37,836 nt of DNA from a virus (IMGVR_UViG_3300045999_004797:1-37836), one strand, 5' to 3'. Counted from the stretch's first letter, positions 25,386 through 32,813 are shown. Numbers and translations are program-made. Notes: generated by a model not told the origin, from the letters alone.

Positions 25386-26458
25386 CATCTAAAAACTTTT
25401 TCCATTGTTCCATCCTCATAAATAAGAATAATAATACCTTTTTCATTTTCATCAACTTCTTGACCTAACAAATTAACGGACCTTAAAACAATTTTATTTG
25501 ACCTATTATCTATTGAAATTGGTCCGTATGTTTTATTCGCACCGTCAAAATCAACTTGAGTTAATCTATAGTAGTTAATTCTTTTACCGAATGAATCATC
25601 AAGATAACTATATTTAGTTAATAATGTTGAATTGCCCATACCGATAGTTTTATTTATTGTTGACCAATTTTCACCGTCAGTACTTCTTTCAATTATAAAA
25701 TAATCGTTATTATGTTCAGTGGCGGTAGACCAAGTAATTAAATTTTTATTCTGTATACATTCACCCTCAAATGTATATAGTTCAACAGGAAGAGGGTCAA
25801 TTCTAATTAATTGAATATTATCTAACCACCATTCTTCCCCAGCAGAATTAATACGACAATAAAAATCAATTGCAATTGATGTTAAACCTTGGGGAAAAGT
25901 TAACGTATATGTTGATGCTGTTGCAGTTGACGCTCCCGCATTTACAGTATATACATCTCCTGTTGGTGCTGCGGAGTTTGTAAATGACCCATTAGTTGTG
26001 TGATCAACCGTACCCGTATTTGTGAATGGCCATGTTGCGTTAGTATTACCTAAAATTCTCATTTCAGTGACATAAGGCCCTCCATTAGATGAAACCTGAA
26101 CACTTAAATAATCTGAAATATCTAATCCACGAGTTGCTGCCGATGGACTTGAAAATGTATATGATGCAACTCTAAATTTAAGTTTATATTGTTTATTGGG
26201 GTCTAATCCCCCTACAGCGGGTAGTGAGTACCAATCTTGTTCTATTCCTGATGATCCGTTACCTGAACCATAAATTACCGCACTTAATGTTGGTGATACT
26301 GATACGTTATTAAACCATCCTGCTGTTGCTGCGGGTATCCACCATCCTGCCGATAAGTAATTAGTTGATGAGGTTTCCATATTGTCATACTCAATTACTG
26401 TCTGAGAATTTAATATGGTCGTTAAAAATAAAAATAATGATAATAATAAATTTTTCAT
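25385..26458 (-). CDS. Secreted flavobacterial-like protein with signal peptide and type IX secretion-like C-terminus
   Basis: The protein has 357 residues. The N-terminus 'MKNLLLSLFLFLTTILNSQT' is a clear signal peptide with a Ser-Gln end typical of Bacteroidetes. Residues 20-220 form a beta-rich, Ser/Thr/Gly domain ending 'EEWWLDNIQLIRID', like a carbohydrate-binding or jelly-roll domain of flavobacterial exported proteins. Residues 223-320 ('LPVELYTFEGECIQNKNLIT', 'WSTATEHNNDYFIIERSTDG', 'INYYRLTQVDFDG') are the pre-C-terminal module common in T9SS cargo. The last 35 residues ('VNLLGQEVDENEKGIIILIY' plus 'EDGTMEKVFR') resemble a T9SS sorting domain. It is out of character between phage head genes and is probably host-derived. 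Role unknown: possible surface alteration or virion decoration. Confidence 0.8.
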   Translation of the reverse strand: MKNLLLSLFLFLTTILNSQTVIEYDNMETSSTNYLSAGWWIPAATAGWFNNVSVSPTLSAVIYGSGNGSSGIEQDWYSLPAVGGLDPNKQYKLKFRVASYTFSSPSAATRGLDISDYLSVQVSSNGGPYVTEMRILGNTNATWPFTNTGTVDHTTNGSFTNSAAPTGDVYTVNAGASTATASTYTLTFPQGLTSIAIDFYCRINSAGEEWWLDNIQLIRIDPLPVELYTFEGECIQNKNLITWSTATEHNNDYFIIERSTDGENWSTINKTIGMGNSTLLTKYSYLDDSFGKRINYYRLTQVDFDGANKTYGPISIDNRSNKIVLRSVNLLGQEVDENEKGIIILIYEDGTMEKVFR

Positions 26459-26473
26459 ATAATATTGTTTTTA

Positions 26474-26482
26474 TAATAAATA
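26474..26482 (-). promoter_or_regulatory. TATTTATTA variant motif before the 26458 start (minus strand)
   Basis: On the minus strand it reads TATTTATTA, a relaxed version of the ATATTTATA motif, ending 15 bases before the ATG at 26458. It lies beyond the capsid-gene terminator, so it could restart transcription for the secreted-protein gene. Confidence 0.35.
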
Positions 26483-26554
26483 CCTATGAAATAATTTATT
26501 GTCAATTATTAATTAAAATGGATGAATATAACTGTATTATGAATTAGCATAAAT

Positions 26555-26580
26555 AAAAAAGGAGACAATTTCTTGTCTCC
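26555..26580 (-). terminator. Rho-independent terminator after the major capsid gene (minus strand)
   Basis: An 8-bp perfect stem, GGAGACAA (26561-26568) pairing with TTGTCTCC (26573-26580), encloses a 4-base loop. Read on the minus strand, the stem is followed by TTTTTT and more T/A (26560 downward). It lies about 30 bases past the capsid-gene stop at 26609, where a strong late-gene terminator is expected. Confidence 0.85.
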
Positions 26581-26608
26581 CTTTCTATTGCTCTGATTGA
26601 GTGTTCAA

Positions 26609-28432
26609 TTATCTCAATTCTCTCAAGTCAAATGTACGTACACCATCAACCGTGATTTTACCATAGAAACGGTTATTAACCATTTTCTTAGCGTATCTCG
26701 TCATTATTCCTTTGATAGGAGTAAAGTTGAATGGATTGTACATTGTAGGAGTCAATTGTAGAGGTACGTACGGTGCGTAAACATATCCTGTGTCTAACAA
26801 TGATGTTCCTTTATGACCCAACAATACTGTGTTTGGTGGGAAGTAAGGGTCACGGTAAACTTGGTAACGTCCAGCCAATGTACCTACTCTTTCAATACCC
26901 ATGTTGTACTGATCTTGCTCAGGAGATGCGTTAGATACGTGGAAGTATTCTAAGTCATCAAAGATTGCAGAAATCTCAGAAGAAACTACGATCCAATTAG
27001 CACCACCTCTAAGTGTAGACTTGTGGATTTGTGCTGAAATTTGGTTAATCGCAGTAACCAAAGTTTGATTCCAATCTTTTTGAGTGTACTGAGTTAATGG
27101 GTTAGCAGATGTACCTCTCTTCCATCCGTTGTAATCCCAACGTAATGTCCAAGCTGCACCTTTACGTAAGTCACGTAAAATTTCACGGTCAATCTCTGCC
27201 GCCACTTGTTCTGACAATAAAGCCGTCAATTCAGCTTCAGCATCAATATTATGGAATGCAGAAACGTCTTGTGCCAATTCAGGAGACCATTGTGCTCTTA
27301 GTTTTCTTTCAGTTACAGAAACAGTTACTGACTCAAGGTCAAAAGAAACTTCACCAATTTTGTCTTCAAATTCCAATTCTTGGTAAACTTTATAAGTTGC
27401 CGTAAATCCTGAACCTGCACCACCGCTACCAGCTATAGTTGTTGTTAAACCTGAATAGCCGTCTAATGAATTTACACCAATAGCACATGGAACTTGTAAA
27501 TCAACTTCTAAATAGATAATACCACTTTGTGAACAAATATCATCATAAGAACCACCATTCCCTGGATAAGAACCACTATAGAATGTTGTTGCTTGTTGTG
27601 TACCGTATTGTACAATACCTTTACCATATTTTTGAGTAACAACTCTAAACAATAATGAACCTGAACCCGCTCCTGAGAATGCTGAAGCTGCTCCTGCTAC
27701 TGTTGTTCTAGCAAAAATTCTTAAATCTGAAAGGAATGCCTCATTATCCATTTCTTGTCCGTCAGGACCGATTAATTTACCTGCACCTGCAGAAGAGAAA
27801 CCGGATAAACCAATCAAGACTTTTCTATACTCACCTGCAGAGTATCCTGAAGAAACTAATTGACTACCATCCCAAGCAACAGTACCAACTGCGGTTGAAG
27901 TAATTGCCGAATAGTTACCTTTAGAGTAATCAAAAAGGCCTGCCGGATCTAATCCCGCTTCGTTACCTTCATAGAATCTATCGTAAAGATTCTTAGCTGT
28001 TGAAGGATATCCTTGTTGAGATTCTGCTGCTGTTGGTCCATTCTGAGCCCCGATAGGTCCGTAGTGAATACCACCAGTTGTGTTTTCAGTTTGGTAAGAC
28101 TGAATTTTAGGCACAAAGTAGAACAATTTACCGATAGGTAAGTTCATTGCTTGTACAGATACTAAATCGTTAGCCAACAATTTAGAGAATACACGTCTTA
28201 CGATAGGGAAAACTACAGTTTCAAAAGAACCTGAGCTATCAGTAGATGCAGCTTCGTTAATTAGGTGAGACGCTTGGTTTTCATACAACTGTGCCATGTT
28301 CTCTTTAATGTGTCCTTTAAGACCGTCTAGGAATCCTAATCTATCCCATTTGTTAATTGTATCTTCTTTGATAACTTTCAAGTGCTTCAACCCGATGTTA
28401 CCAACAAGACCTGATTCTAATAATGCTCCCAT
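26609..28432 (-). CDS. Major capsid protein, T4 gp23-like
   Basis: At 607 residues it is longer than T4 gp23 (about 520). The N-terminal 'LGFLDGLKGHIKENMAQLYE' and 'NQASHLINEAAS' precede a predicted cleavage site Ile-Asn-Glu60 before Ala61, matching the T4 rule (L/I)-x-E. Next comes 'ETVVFPIVRRVFSKLLANDL', then 'VSVQAMNLPIGKLFYFVPKI', the gp23 core start (the family has 'PI.RRv.P.l.a.dl.gVQPM..PtG.if'). Later 'EDKIGEVSFDLESVTVSVTERKLRAQWSPELAQD' (key part TVTERKLRAQWSPELAQD-like) and the C-terminal 'YAPYVPLQLTPTMYNPFNFTPIKGIMTRYAK' (key LTPTMYNPFNFTPIKG) are also family hallmarks. An extra Gly/Ser-rich insertion around 165-350 may be an exposed surface loop. Strong terminator downstream. Confidence 0.96.
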   Translation of the reverse strand: MGALLESGLVGNIGLKHLKVIKEDTINKWDRLGFLDGLKGHIKENMAQLYENQASHLINEAASTDSSGSFETVVFPIVRRVFSKLLANDLVSVQAMNLPIGKLFYFVPKIQSYQTENTTGGIHYGPIGAQNGPTAAESQQGYPSTAKNLYDRFYEGNEAGLDPAGLFDYSKGNYSAITSTAVGTVAWDGSQLVSSGYSAGEYRKVLIGLSGFSSAGAGKLIGPDGQEMDNEAFLSDLRIFARTTVAGAASAFSGAGSGSLLFRVVTQKYGKGIVQYGTQQATTFYSGSYPGNGGSYDDICSQSGIIYLEVDLQVPCAIGVNSLDGYSGLTTTIAGSGGAGSGFTATYKVYQELEFEDKIGEVSFDLESVTVSVTERKLRAQWSPELAQDVSAFHNIDAEAELTALLSEQVAAEIDREILRDLRKGAAWTLRWDYNGWKRGTSANPLTQYTQKDWNQTLVTAINQISAQIHKSTLRGGANWIVVSSEISAIFDDLEYFHVSNASPEQDQYNMGIERVGTLAGRYQVYRDPYFPPNTVLLGHKGTSLLDTGYVYAPYVPLQLTPTMYNPFNFTPIKGIMTRYAKKMVNNRFYGKITVDGVRTFDLRELR

Positions 28433-28467
28433 TTTATTTTTAGGTTTTTATTTGTTTATTTTATTTT

Positions 28468-29964
28468 TTATTTTATTTTTGTCATCAAATCCTTCATTCT
28501 CATGAATTGAGGATTTTCATACGTTTTATTTTCAATTAAATTTGAAGATGACCCATTACTTGGAGTTTTTATTACTTGTCTTTCAATAGATTCAGTAACG
28601 ACTTTAGTTTGGTTTCCATCTAATTCATTTTTAATTGATTTGTACAAAGATTTAGATTCTTTAAGTGTTTCAACATTGTCAAATCTTCTAAGAATGTTAA
28701 TCTTTTCTTGTTTTGTTGTTGAATGTTCAGTGAATAATCTTGTAGAGTATGCTAAGTTTGAGTTAAATACTGCAACCTCGTTTAATTTATTTCTAAAGAA
28801 ATCTAAAGCCTTTTTGTATTCTTCATTTTTTTCTCTCAATAAATTCATTTCTTGGTTAACAGATTCTGAACGTACTTGTCTTGGTGCTGCAACTCTATTT
28901 CTTTCGGCTCTTCTTCTATATGTCATAGTTCTTGATGCTTCAGTAGTTTCTGCGTCCATAGTATCGTCATCTTCCCATCCTTCATAAGCAATGATTTCTT
29001 CATCCACTTCTTCTTCTTGTTCAGTAACACCTTGTTTAATATTTGGGTATTTAAATTTAGGACCTCTTCCACCACCTTTAGGTGCTTCAGGTTTGTCGTC
29101 TTTAAATCCTTTATGATTAACTGATGATTTCGGCATAGTTCTATTAACTTTACCCATACCCATTCCTTTTGCTTTGAATGATTCCATAACCCCTTCTAAA
29201 TCTTCGGTGTCAATTTCATAAACGGTTTCTTCTGAATCAATCCCTGATAAATCTAATCGTGACGGTCTCATTCCGCTACCACCCATTTCGTCATAAGATT
29301 CTTCCATTTCGTCATAAGATTCTTCCATTTCGTCATAAGATTCTTCCATTTCGTCATAAGATTCTTCCATCTCATCTTTGTCGTCAACCTCAATTTCGTA
29401 AATTACGTTTTCAATCATTTGTGTGTTTACATTTTGGTCTGAATTACCATCCATTTGAATAATGTATTCGGAATTAGTATTATTATCTGAAAGATGAACA
29501 TTATTATCTTCATCTTTTACTACAATAATTCCGTCTTCTTCACCCATGTGTTTAAAAACTTTAAAAAGTTCCTTATTGGATGCATGTATCATATTTAATG
29601 GCGGCATTTCGTTATCACCCATTCCGGGTTCTGTTTCAAAACCTTGGAAATCAAGACTTACCGCCTCTTCTCCTCCGTCTTCGTATTCTACTTGTCCTTC
29701 AATATCTGTTTCGATCTCTTCTTCGTCAGGATTTAAATCCTCATCACCTGGTACAGGCTCTTCTTCTTCATCACCTGGTACAGGTTCTTCTTGTTCGCGA
29801 AGTTTTCTTTTTGACCCACTAATAGATTCTCTTACAAGTTCACTGATTTCTTCCTTCATCGTTGAAGCAAGTATTCCTTTTGCATTTTCATTTATAGCAT
29901 CTTCAAGGTTCTTAATTTGTAATAAGGCCTCTTCAACTATAGAACTATTTTTTTCTAAGCTCAT
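28468..29964 (-). CDS. Probable prohead core scaffolding protein (gp22 position), acidic with tandem repeats
   Basis: The 498-residue protein lies directly upstream of the capsid gene, where T4 has gene 22. It is very acidic and helix-rich. The N-terminus is a coiled coil ('ALLQIKNLEDAINENAKG', 'MKEEISELVRESISG'), followed by 'EEPVPGDE' twice and a run of E-E-S-Y-D-E-M heptads encoded by 21-base repeats. The C-terminal third ('NLLREKNEEYKKALDFFRNK', 'KINILRRFDNVETLKE') is again a helical bundle ending 'NPQFMRMKDLMTKIK'. Scaffold proteins of T4-like phages are acidic, low-complexity and degraded during maturation, which fits. Direct sequence similarity to gp22 cannot be judged by eye. Confidence 0.75.
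   Translation of the reverse strand: MSLEKNSSIVEEALLQIKNLEDAINENAKGILASTMKEEISELVRESISGSKRKLREQEEPVPGDEEEEPVPGDEDLNPDEEEIETDIEGQVEYEDGGEEAVSLDFQGFETEPGMGDNEMPPLNMIHASNKELFKVFKHMGEEDGIIVVKDEDNNVHLSDNNTNSEYIIQMDGNSDQNVNTQMIENVIYEIEVDDKDEMEESYDEMEESYDEMEESYDEMEESYDEMGGSGMRPSRLDLSGIDSEETVYEIDTEDLEGVMESFKAKGMGMGKVNRTMPKSSVNHKGFKDDKPEAPKGGGRGPKFKYPNIKQGVTEQEEEVDEEIIAYEGWEDDDTMDAETTEASRTMTYRRRAERNRVAAPRQVRSESVNQEMNLLREKNEEYKKALDFFRNKLNEVAVFNSNLAYSTRLFTEHSTTKQEKINILRRFDNVETLKESKSLYKSIKNELDGNQTKVVTESIERQVIKTPSNGSSSNLIENKTYENPQFMRMKDLMTKIK
29284..29367 (-). repeat. Four perfect 21-base tandem repeats in the scaffold gene
   Basis: Four consecutive identical 21-base units (29284-29304, 29305-29325, 29326-29346, 29347-29367) encode E-E-S-Y-D-E-M repeats on the minus strand. 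The nucleotide-perfect identity suggests recent or ongoing slippage expansion, in frame with the gene. Confidence 0.95.
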
Positions 29965-29999
29965 TTTTTTTTTGCAATAATTTATGCGTTTATTTTATC

Positions 30000-30008
30000 A
30001 ATAAATAT
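30000..30008 (-). promoter_or_regulatory. ATATTTATT motif upstream of the scaffold gene (minus strand)
   Basis: On the minus strand this reads ATATTTATT, 35 bases before the ATG at 29964, in the 156-base gap that also holds the terminator at 30073. It is a one-base variant of the motif seen before other late genes and could start the scaffold-capsid transcript. Confidence 0.4.
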
Positions 30009-30065
30009 ACGGTCATTACAAAAAAGTTAGTTTTAATATGTTTTTATCCAAAAAAAATTAGTAAA

Positions 30066-30097
30066 AACAAAAAAAGGACACCCATAGGATGCCCTTT
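30066..30097 (-). terminator. Putative Rho-independent terminator (minus strand) before the scaffold gene
   Basis: An imperfect 11-position stem (30073-30097) has two mismatches and an ATA loop (AAAGGACACCC/GGATGCCCTTT). On the minus strand it is followed by TTTTTTT then GTTTTT. It lies about 25 bases after the stop of the 30121 gene and before the scaffold gene's own motif, separating the protease and scaffold transcripts. On the plus strand it is also followed by A-runs only, so it is directional. Confidence 0.7.
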
Positions 30098-30120
30098 AAA
30101 AAAAAATTAAAACAAAGTTA

Positions 30121-30330
30121 TTACTCTATTACCTCATCAATTTTACTTTCAACAATAGCCGTGATTCTCCAATCCTGATTATAGTTTTCATAAATTTTAG
30201 TGACTTTAGCCTCAACGTCTGTTGGTGAATAGGCTTTAACTAATTTTTCTTCTCTTTGTTTTTTTACTTTTCCAGATTCGGTATCAACCACATCTGTCGT
30301 AATTTTTGCTACAAAATATTTTTCGTCCAT
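30121..30330 (-). CDS. Small DUF4494-like protein
   Basis: This 69-residue protein reads 'YFVAKITTDVVDTESGKVKK', then a basic/acidic 'REEKLVKAYSPTDVEAKV' and 'IYENYNQDWRITAIVESKIDEVI' (key parts AYSPTDVEAKV and WRITAIVESKIDEV). DUF4494 of Bacteroidetes and their phages has the same plan: 'G..kk.tE.YLVdA.S.tEAE.ri...y..gdf.v..I....i.Ev'. Function is unknown. It lies between the prohead protease gene (12 bases upstream) and a terminator, so it is co-expressed with the head genes. The similarity is by eye and needs profile confirmation. Confidence 0.6.
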   Translation of the reverse strand: MDEKYFVAKITTDVVDTESGKVKKQREEKLVKAYSPTDVEAKVTKIYENYNQDWRITAIVESKIDEVIE

Positions 30331-30342
30331 TTTTAAAATTGT

Positions 30343-31053
30343 TTAATTACCTAAATAATCGGATAATCTTTTCATTAAGTCAACAGACGCACTTAAAGGA
30401 TTTGATTCTGAATTAACATTTTCGTTTTCTGTTAAGTTTTCTTCATATTTTACTCTATCTTCTTTGTTTAAATATAGATATGCTCCAGGAGTTGACGGAG
30501 AAGACACCAAGTCAAAACATATTATTTCAAAATCGTCTTGAACTTCATTTTGGTCTCCTTTTTTAACTAAAGATCCCACTCCACGAGATGAAACTCCCAT
30601 TGTAACACCTTGTCTCATCATATTAGCCGCGATATCCCCTTTAGATGATACAATACCCCTTTCGTGAAATCCTGGAGTTGTTAATAATTGTATTTTACCC
30701 ATTAACACATTACCTTCCCACCATACTTCCGTTATAAGGTGAGATACTCTATCTAAATCAATAAGAGATGATTCAGGGTGATTCAATTCAGAAATTGACA
30801 TACCCTTTTTAATCATTTCTTTATATTTTTCAGCTTCTCGTTTTAAAATTTTTTCAGGGTAAACTCTACCATTACGATTTGGAACTCCATATTTTTGAAG
30901 AGTCGCATAAAACACAAATGGTTTTGAGTGGTCTAATTGACCGTAAGATTCATTAACTACCGAGTGGTTTCTACTGTCTTTTATATCAATATATCCTGCA
31001 TCGTGTTCAATTAATATTCCTTTACCTGTATCTTTAGGTCCTAATATTTTCAT
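30343..31053 (-). CDS. Prohead core protease, T4 gp21-like (peptidase family S77)
   Basis: This 236-residue protein shows the typical prohead protease segments: 'VFYATLQKYGVPNRNGRVYP' (46-65), 'ISELNHPESS' with the catalytic His92, 'VSHLITEVWWEGNVLMGKI', and 'GVTMGVSSRGVG' with the catalytic Ser at about 155-156. 'FDLVSSPSTPGAYLY' is the family end block. T4 gp21 cleaves scaffold, capsid and internal proteins after (L/I)-x-E, and such a site is visible in the capsid protein here (after Glu60). The tail ('TENENVNSESNPLSASVDLM') may be the self-processing extension. Motif ATATTTATA lies 12 bases before its start. Confidence 0.93.
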   Translation of the reverse strand: MKILGPKDTGKGILIEHDAGYIDIKDSRNHSVVNESYGQLDHSKPFVFYATLQKYGVPNRNGRVYPEKILKREAEKYKEMIKKGMSISELNHPESSLIDLDRVSHLITEVWWEGNVLMGKIQLLTTPGFHERGIVSSKGDIAANMMRQGVTMGVSSRGVGSLVKKGDQNEVQDDFEIICFDLVSSPSTPGAYLYLNKEDRVKYEENLTENENVNSESNPLSASVDLMKRLSDYLGN

Positions 31054-31065
31054 AATACTTTTTAG

Positions 31066-31074
31066 TATAAATAT
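31066..31074 (-). promoter_or_regulatory. ATATTTATA motif before the prohead protease gene (minus strand)
   Basis: On the minus strand this reads exactly ATATTTATA, ending 12 bases before the ATG at 31053. It overlaps the final base of the upstream gene's stop codon. Confidence 0.5.
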
Positions 31075-31523
31075 TATGACATAACAAAATCTTTGGTTTT
31101 GGTCTTACTTAATGTAAAATATTTGGAATTTTTTAAATCGTCCTTATAAATTGATTGGATAATTTGTTTGATTTTATCCCTCAGAATTAAAGATTTAAAA
31201 TCTATAGTTTTACTACTAACAAACAAAGTTATTTCTAAATTTAAAAAACTTTTTTTATTTTTTTGTATACCGCTTGTTCTTAAATCTAAATCTACAATTT
31301 GTTTTTTTTCAAATGTTGTGTGGTCAACAACTTCTAATAGTGTATGTAATATTTGTCTCTTGATTTCTCCCGTAATCCTAACCCAATTATCGTAATCTTT
31401 TAATGGTTCTACCCAAGTTTGTAATACAATGTATATTGATTTTAGGTCTTTAGAATCTACCGTTCCATAGTGACATTTTGCATCATCAAAAACATTTAAT
31501 TTTGACGTTTTTCCTTTTTTCAT
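31074..31523 (-). CDS. Hypothetical head-module protein
   Basis: This 149-residue protein begins with a basic 'MKKGKTSKLNVF' and then an alternating alpha/beta region: 'SIYIVLQTWVEPLKDYDNWV', 'EIKRQILHTLLEVVDHT', 'FLNLEITLFVSSKTIDFKS'. It contains a single Cys, no membrane segment and no catalytic motif I can recognise. The C-terminus is Lys-rich ('LSKTKTKDFVMS'). It is in the position of a head assembly gene between the portal-side genes and the protease, and its start faces the S21 gene across a 103-base divergent gap. Function unknown. Confidence 0.65.
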   Translation of the reverse strand: MKKGKTSKLNVFDDAKCHYGTVDSKDLKSIYIVLQTWVEPLKDYDNWVRITGEIKRQILHTLLEVVDHTTFEKKQIVDLDLRTSGIQKNKKSFLNLEITLFVSSKTIDFKSLILRDKIKQIIQSIYKDDLKNSKYFTLSKTKTKDFVMS

Positions 31524-31602
31524 TTTTCATAACTTAACCGTTTATTGTTTTAGTTAATTGTATGAAATTAAATATGATTTGTCAAAAAACAAAAAAACCC
31601 TT

Positions 31603-31611
31603 ATATTTATA
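31603..31611 (+). promoter_or_regulatory. ATATTTATA motif before the S21 gene (plus strand)
   Basis: Exact ATATTTATA on the plus strand ends 15 bases before the ATG at 31627. Because all neighbouring genes are on the minus strand, this gene needs its own promoter, which makes the site especially informative. Confidence 0.55.
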
Positions 31612-31626
31612 CCAAAAACAAGAAAT

Positions 31627-31821
31627 ATGATTATAATTCCAGTTAAAAATTCAAACACGTTAGAGAGTTCCCTTAAAAGTTTAAAGTTTAAAGTTTATAA
31701 AACTAAACAAACAGATATTCTAAGAGAAAAACAGACTTATGTAAAAAAATCAGTTAAAAAAAGAAATCAAATTAATAAGGCAAAACACATCCAAAAAATG
31801 AAGGACTATTCTGGGTCTTGA
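31627..31821 (+). CDS. rpsU: Ribosomal protein bS21-like protein
   Basis: The ATG at 31627 gives 64 residues. An in-frame start at 31558 is possible but would precede the ATATTTATA motif and add residues absent from S21, so it is rejected. 'MIIIPVKNSNTLESSLKSLKFKVYKTK' (key part LESSLKSLKFKVYKTK) followed by 'DILREKQTYVKKSVKKRNQI' and 'NKAKHIQKMKD' follows bS21: N-terminal strand, 'L..aLk.lk.K..ktgil.e.R.r..YeKPS.kRr.k...A' and a basic tail. bS21 sits near the 3' end of 16S rRNA and helps mRNA binding. It is the only plus-strand gene in the head module and overlaps the next gene's end by 16 bases. Phage-borne S21 is known in a few marine phages. Confidence 0.8.
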   Translation: MIIIPVKNSNTLESSLKSLKFKVYKTKQTDILREKQTYVKKSVKKRNQINKAKHIQKMKDYSGS

Positions 31822-32060
31822 TTCTTATTTTTTTTACCAAATATTTTTTCGGTTGACGTTAATCCTAAACACCCAAACGCTAACATTGCCACTGCATTTA
31901 CTAATGTGTCTGACGGTTTAATGTCTCCGTGAGAATAACTGTTTACGTATAATGTAACACAAAGAGATACTCCACATAATATCCCTATAAATCTTTTAGA
32001 TGATGAGTTACCATCACTATCTTTAAATAGATTACCAAGAGCGGTCATAAATTTTTTCAT
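31806..32060 (-). CDS. Two-transmembrane small protein, holin-like candidate
   Basis: The protein has 84 residues. After a short charged N-terminus and 'SSSKRF', there are two hydrophobic segments, 'IGILCGVSLCVTLYV' and 'LVNAVAMLAFGCLGLTS', separated by a polar loop with 'GDIKPSD'. The end is Lys/Asn/Asp-rich ('EKIFGKKNKNQDPE'). This is the plan of small class II-type phage holins and of a 2-TM protein common in Bacteroidetes phages. No lysozyme or endolysin gene is adjacent, so the holin role is a guess. It overlaps the upstream gene by 4 bases (ATGA) and converges with S21. Confidence 0.6.
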   Translation of the reverse strand: MKKFMTALGNLFKDSDGNSSSKRFIGILCGVSLCVTLYVNSYSHGDIKPSDTLVNAVAMLAFGCLGLTSTEKIFGKKNKNQDPE

Positions 32061-32797
32061 AATCCTTCATTTAAATTTCTAAGTTTATAAAGGTTATAGT
32101 GGTCATTTTTTGACTCCATAACCTTATTGATTGTACTTTGGACTTTTGTTGTATAATCAACATCCGTAGACTCATTAAGGGTTAGTTTTAGTTTTGAAAT
32201 TACATTTTCTTTTAATCCATCCATTTCTTTTTCTATTTCATTAGATGTTAAAGATAAAATTGATTTTAATTCATTTTTTTCATTTTCATTAACATTTTCT
32301 AAATGTTTAGAAATAGTTTTATTTGCAATATTGTAGATACTGTTTAAAGGGATATTCATAGTTTTAGTATTTTCCCTTTTTATTACAGACTCACTTACAA
32401 TTGTGTTTTTAATGTTTCTTTTTGATTCAAGAATAGACTCTAAATTTGAAATTGTATTATTGTAAATTACATTATCAATATCTTTATAATTGTTTTTAGA
32501 TTCTTTTACTATTCTACTAACCCAAGTATTAATATTGCTTAATCTTGTTAGGTTATTTTCAATTAAAATTTGAGCATATTCTAAAGACTCATTTAAGTAG
32601 TCGTTAGAAATATCCTTATCTAAACCTTTACTTGTTGATAGGTCGTCATATATGTGATATATTTCAGAAACGTCTTTATTTTCTAAAACGTATTTTTTAA
32701 ATCCAATCATAAAATTATTGAATTCTTTTTTTCCGTATAGTTTTACAGACGCTTCTTCTAATTTTGTTTTTAAAACTCCAAAAGTGTGCATAGTCAT
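32057..32797 (-). CDS. Helical hypothetical protein between portal and protease genes
   Basis: The 246-residue, almost all-helical protein is rich in Asn, Lys and Glu and has no membrane segment. The N-terminus 'MTMHTFGVLKTKLEEASVK' contains Leu-Glu-Glu before Ala, another candidate prohead protease site. Many helices have coiled-coil character ('NNTISNLESILESKRNIK', 'NELKSILSLTSNEIEKEMDG'). T4 places the small core proteins gp67 and gp68 between portal and protease, so a prohead core role is reasonable by position, though this protein is larger. A TTATTTATA motif ends 3 bases before the start. Confidence 0.6.
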   Translation of the reverse strand: MTMHTFGVLKTKLEEASVKLYGKKEFNNFMIGFKKYVLENKDVSEIYHIYDDLSTSKGLDKDISNDYLNESLEYAQILIENNLTRLSNINTWVSRIVKESKNNYKDIDNVIYNNTISNLESILESKRNIKNTIVSESVIKRENTKTMNIPLNSIYNIANKTISKHLENVNENEKNELKSILSLTSNEIEKEMDGLKENVISKLKLTLNESTDVDYTTKVQSTINKVMESKNDHYNLYKLRNLNEGL

Positions 32798-32800
32798 TTT

Positions 32801-32809
32801 TATAAATAA
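32801..32809 (-). promoter_or_regulatory. TTATTTATA motif before the 32797 start (minus strand)
   Basis: On the minus strand it reads TTATTTATA, ending 3 bases before the ATG at 32797, in the 16-base gap after the portal gene. It differs from ATATTTATA at the first two bases only in order (T-T-A versus A-T-A). Confidence 0.45.
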
Positions 32810-32813
32810 ATAG

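Noticed and set aside
29546-29980. Ser/Pro-rich open frame on the plus strand opposite the scaffold gene
   Set aside because: Its Ser/Pro-rich composition is the reverse of the acidic scaffold codons, and it has no support as a gene.
31558-31626. Upstream extension of the S21-like gene
   Set aside because: It would span the ATATTTATA motif and adds 23 residues not expected in bS21, so the ATG at 31627 is preferred.
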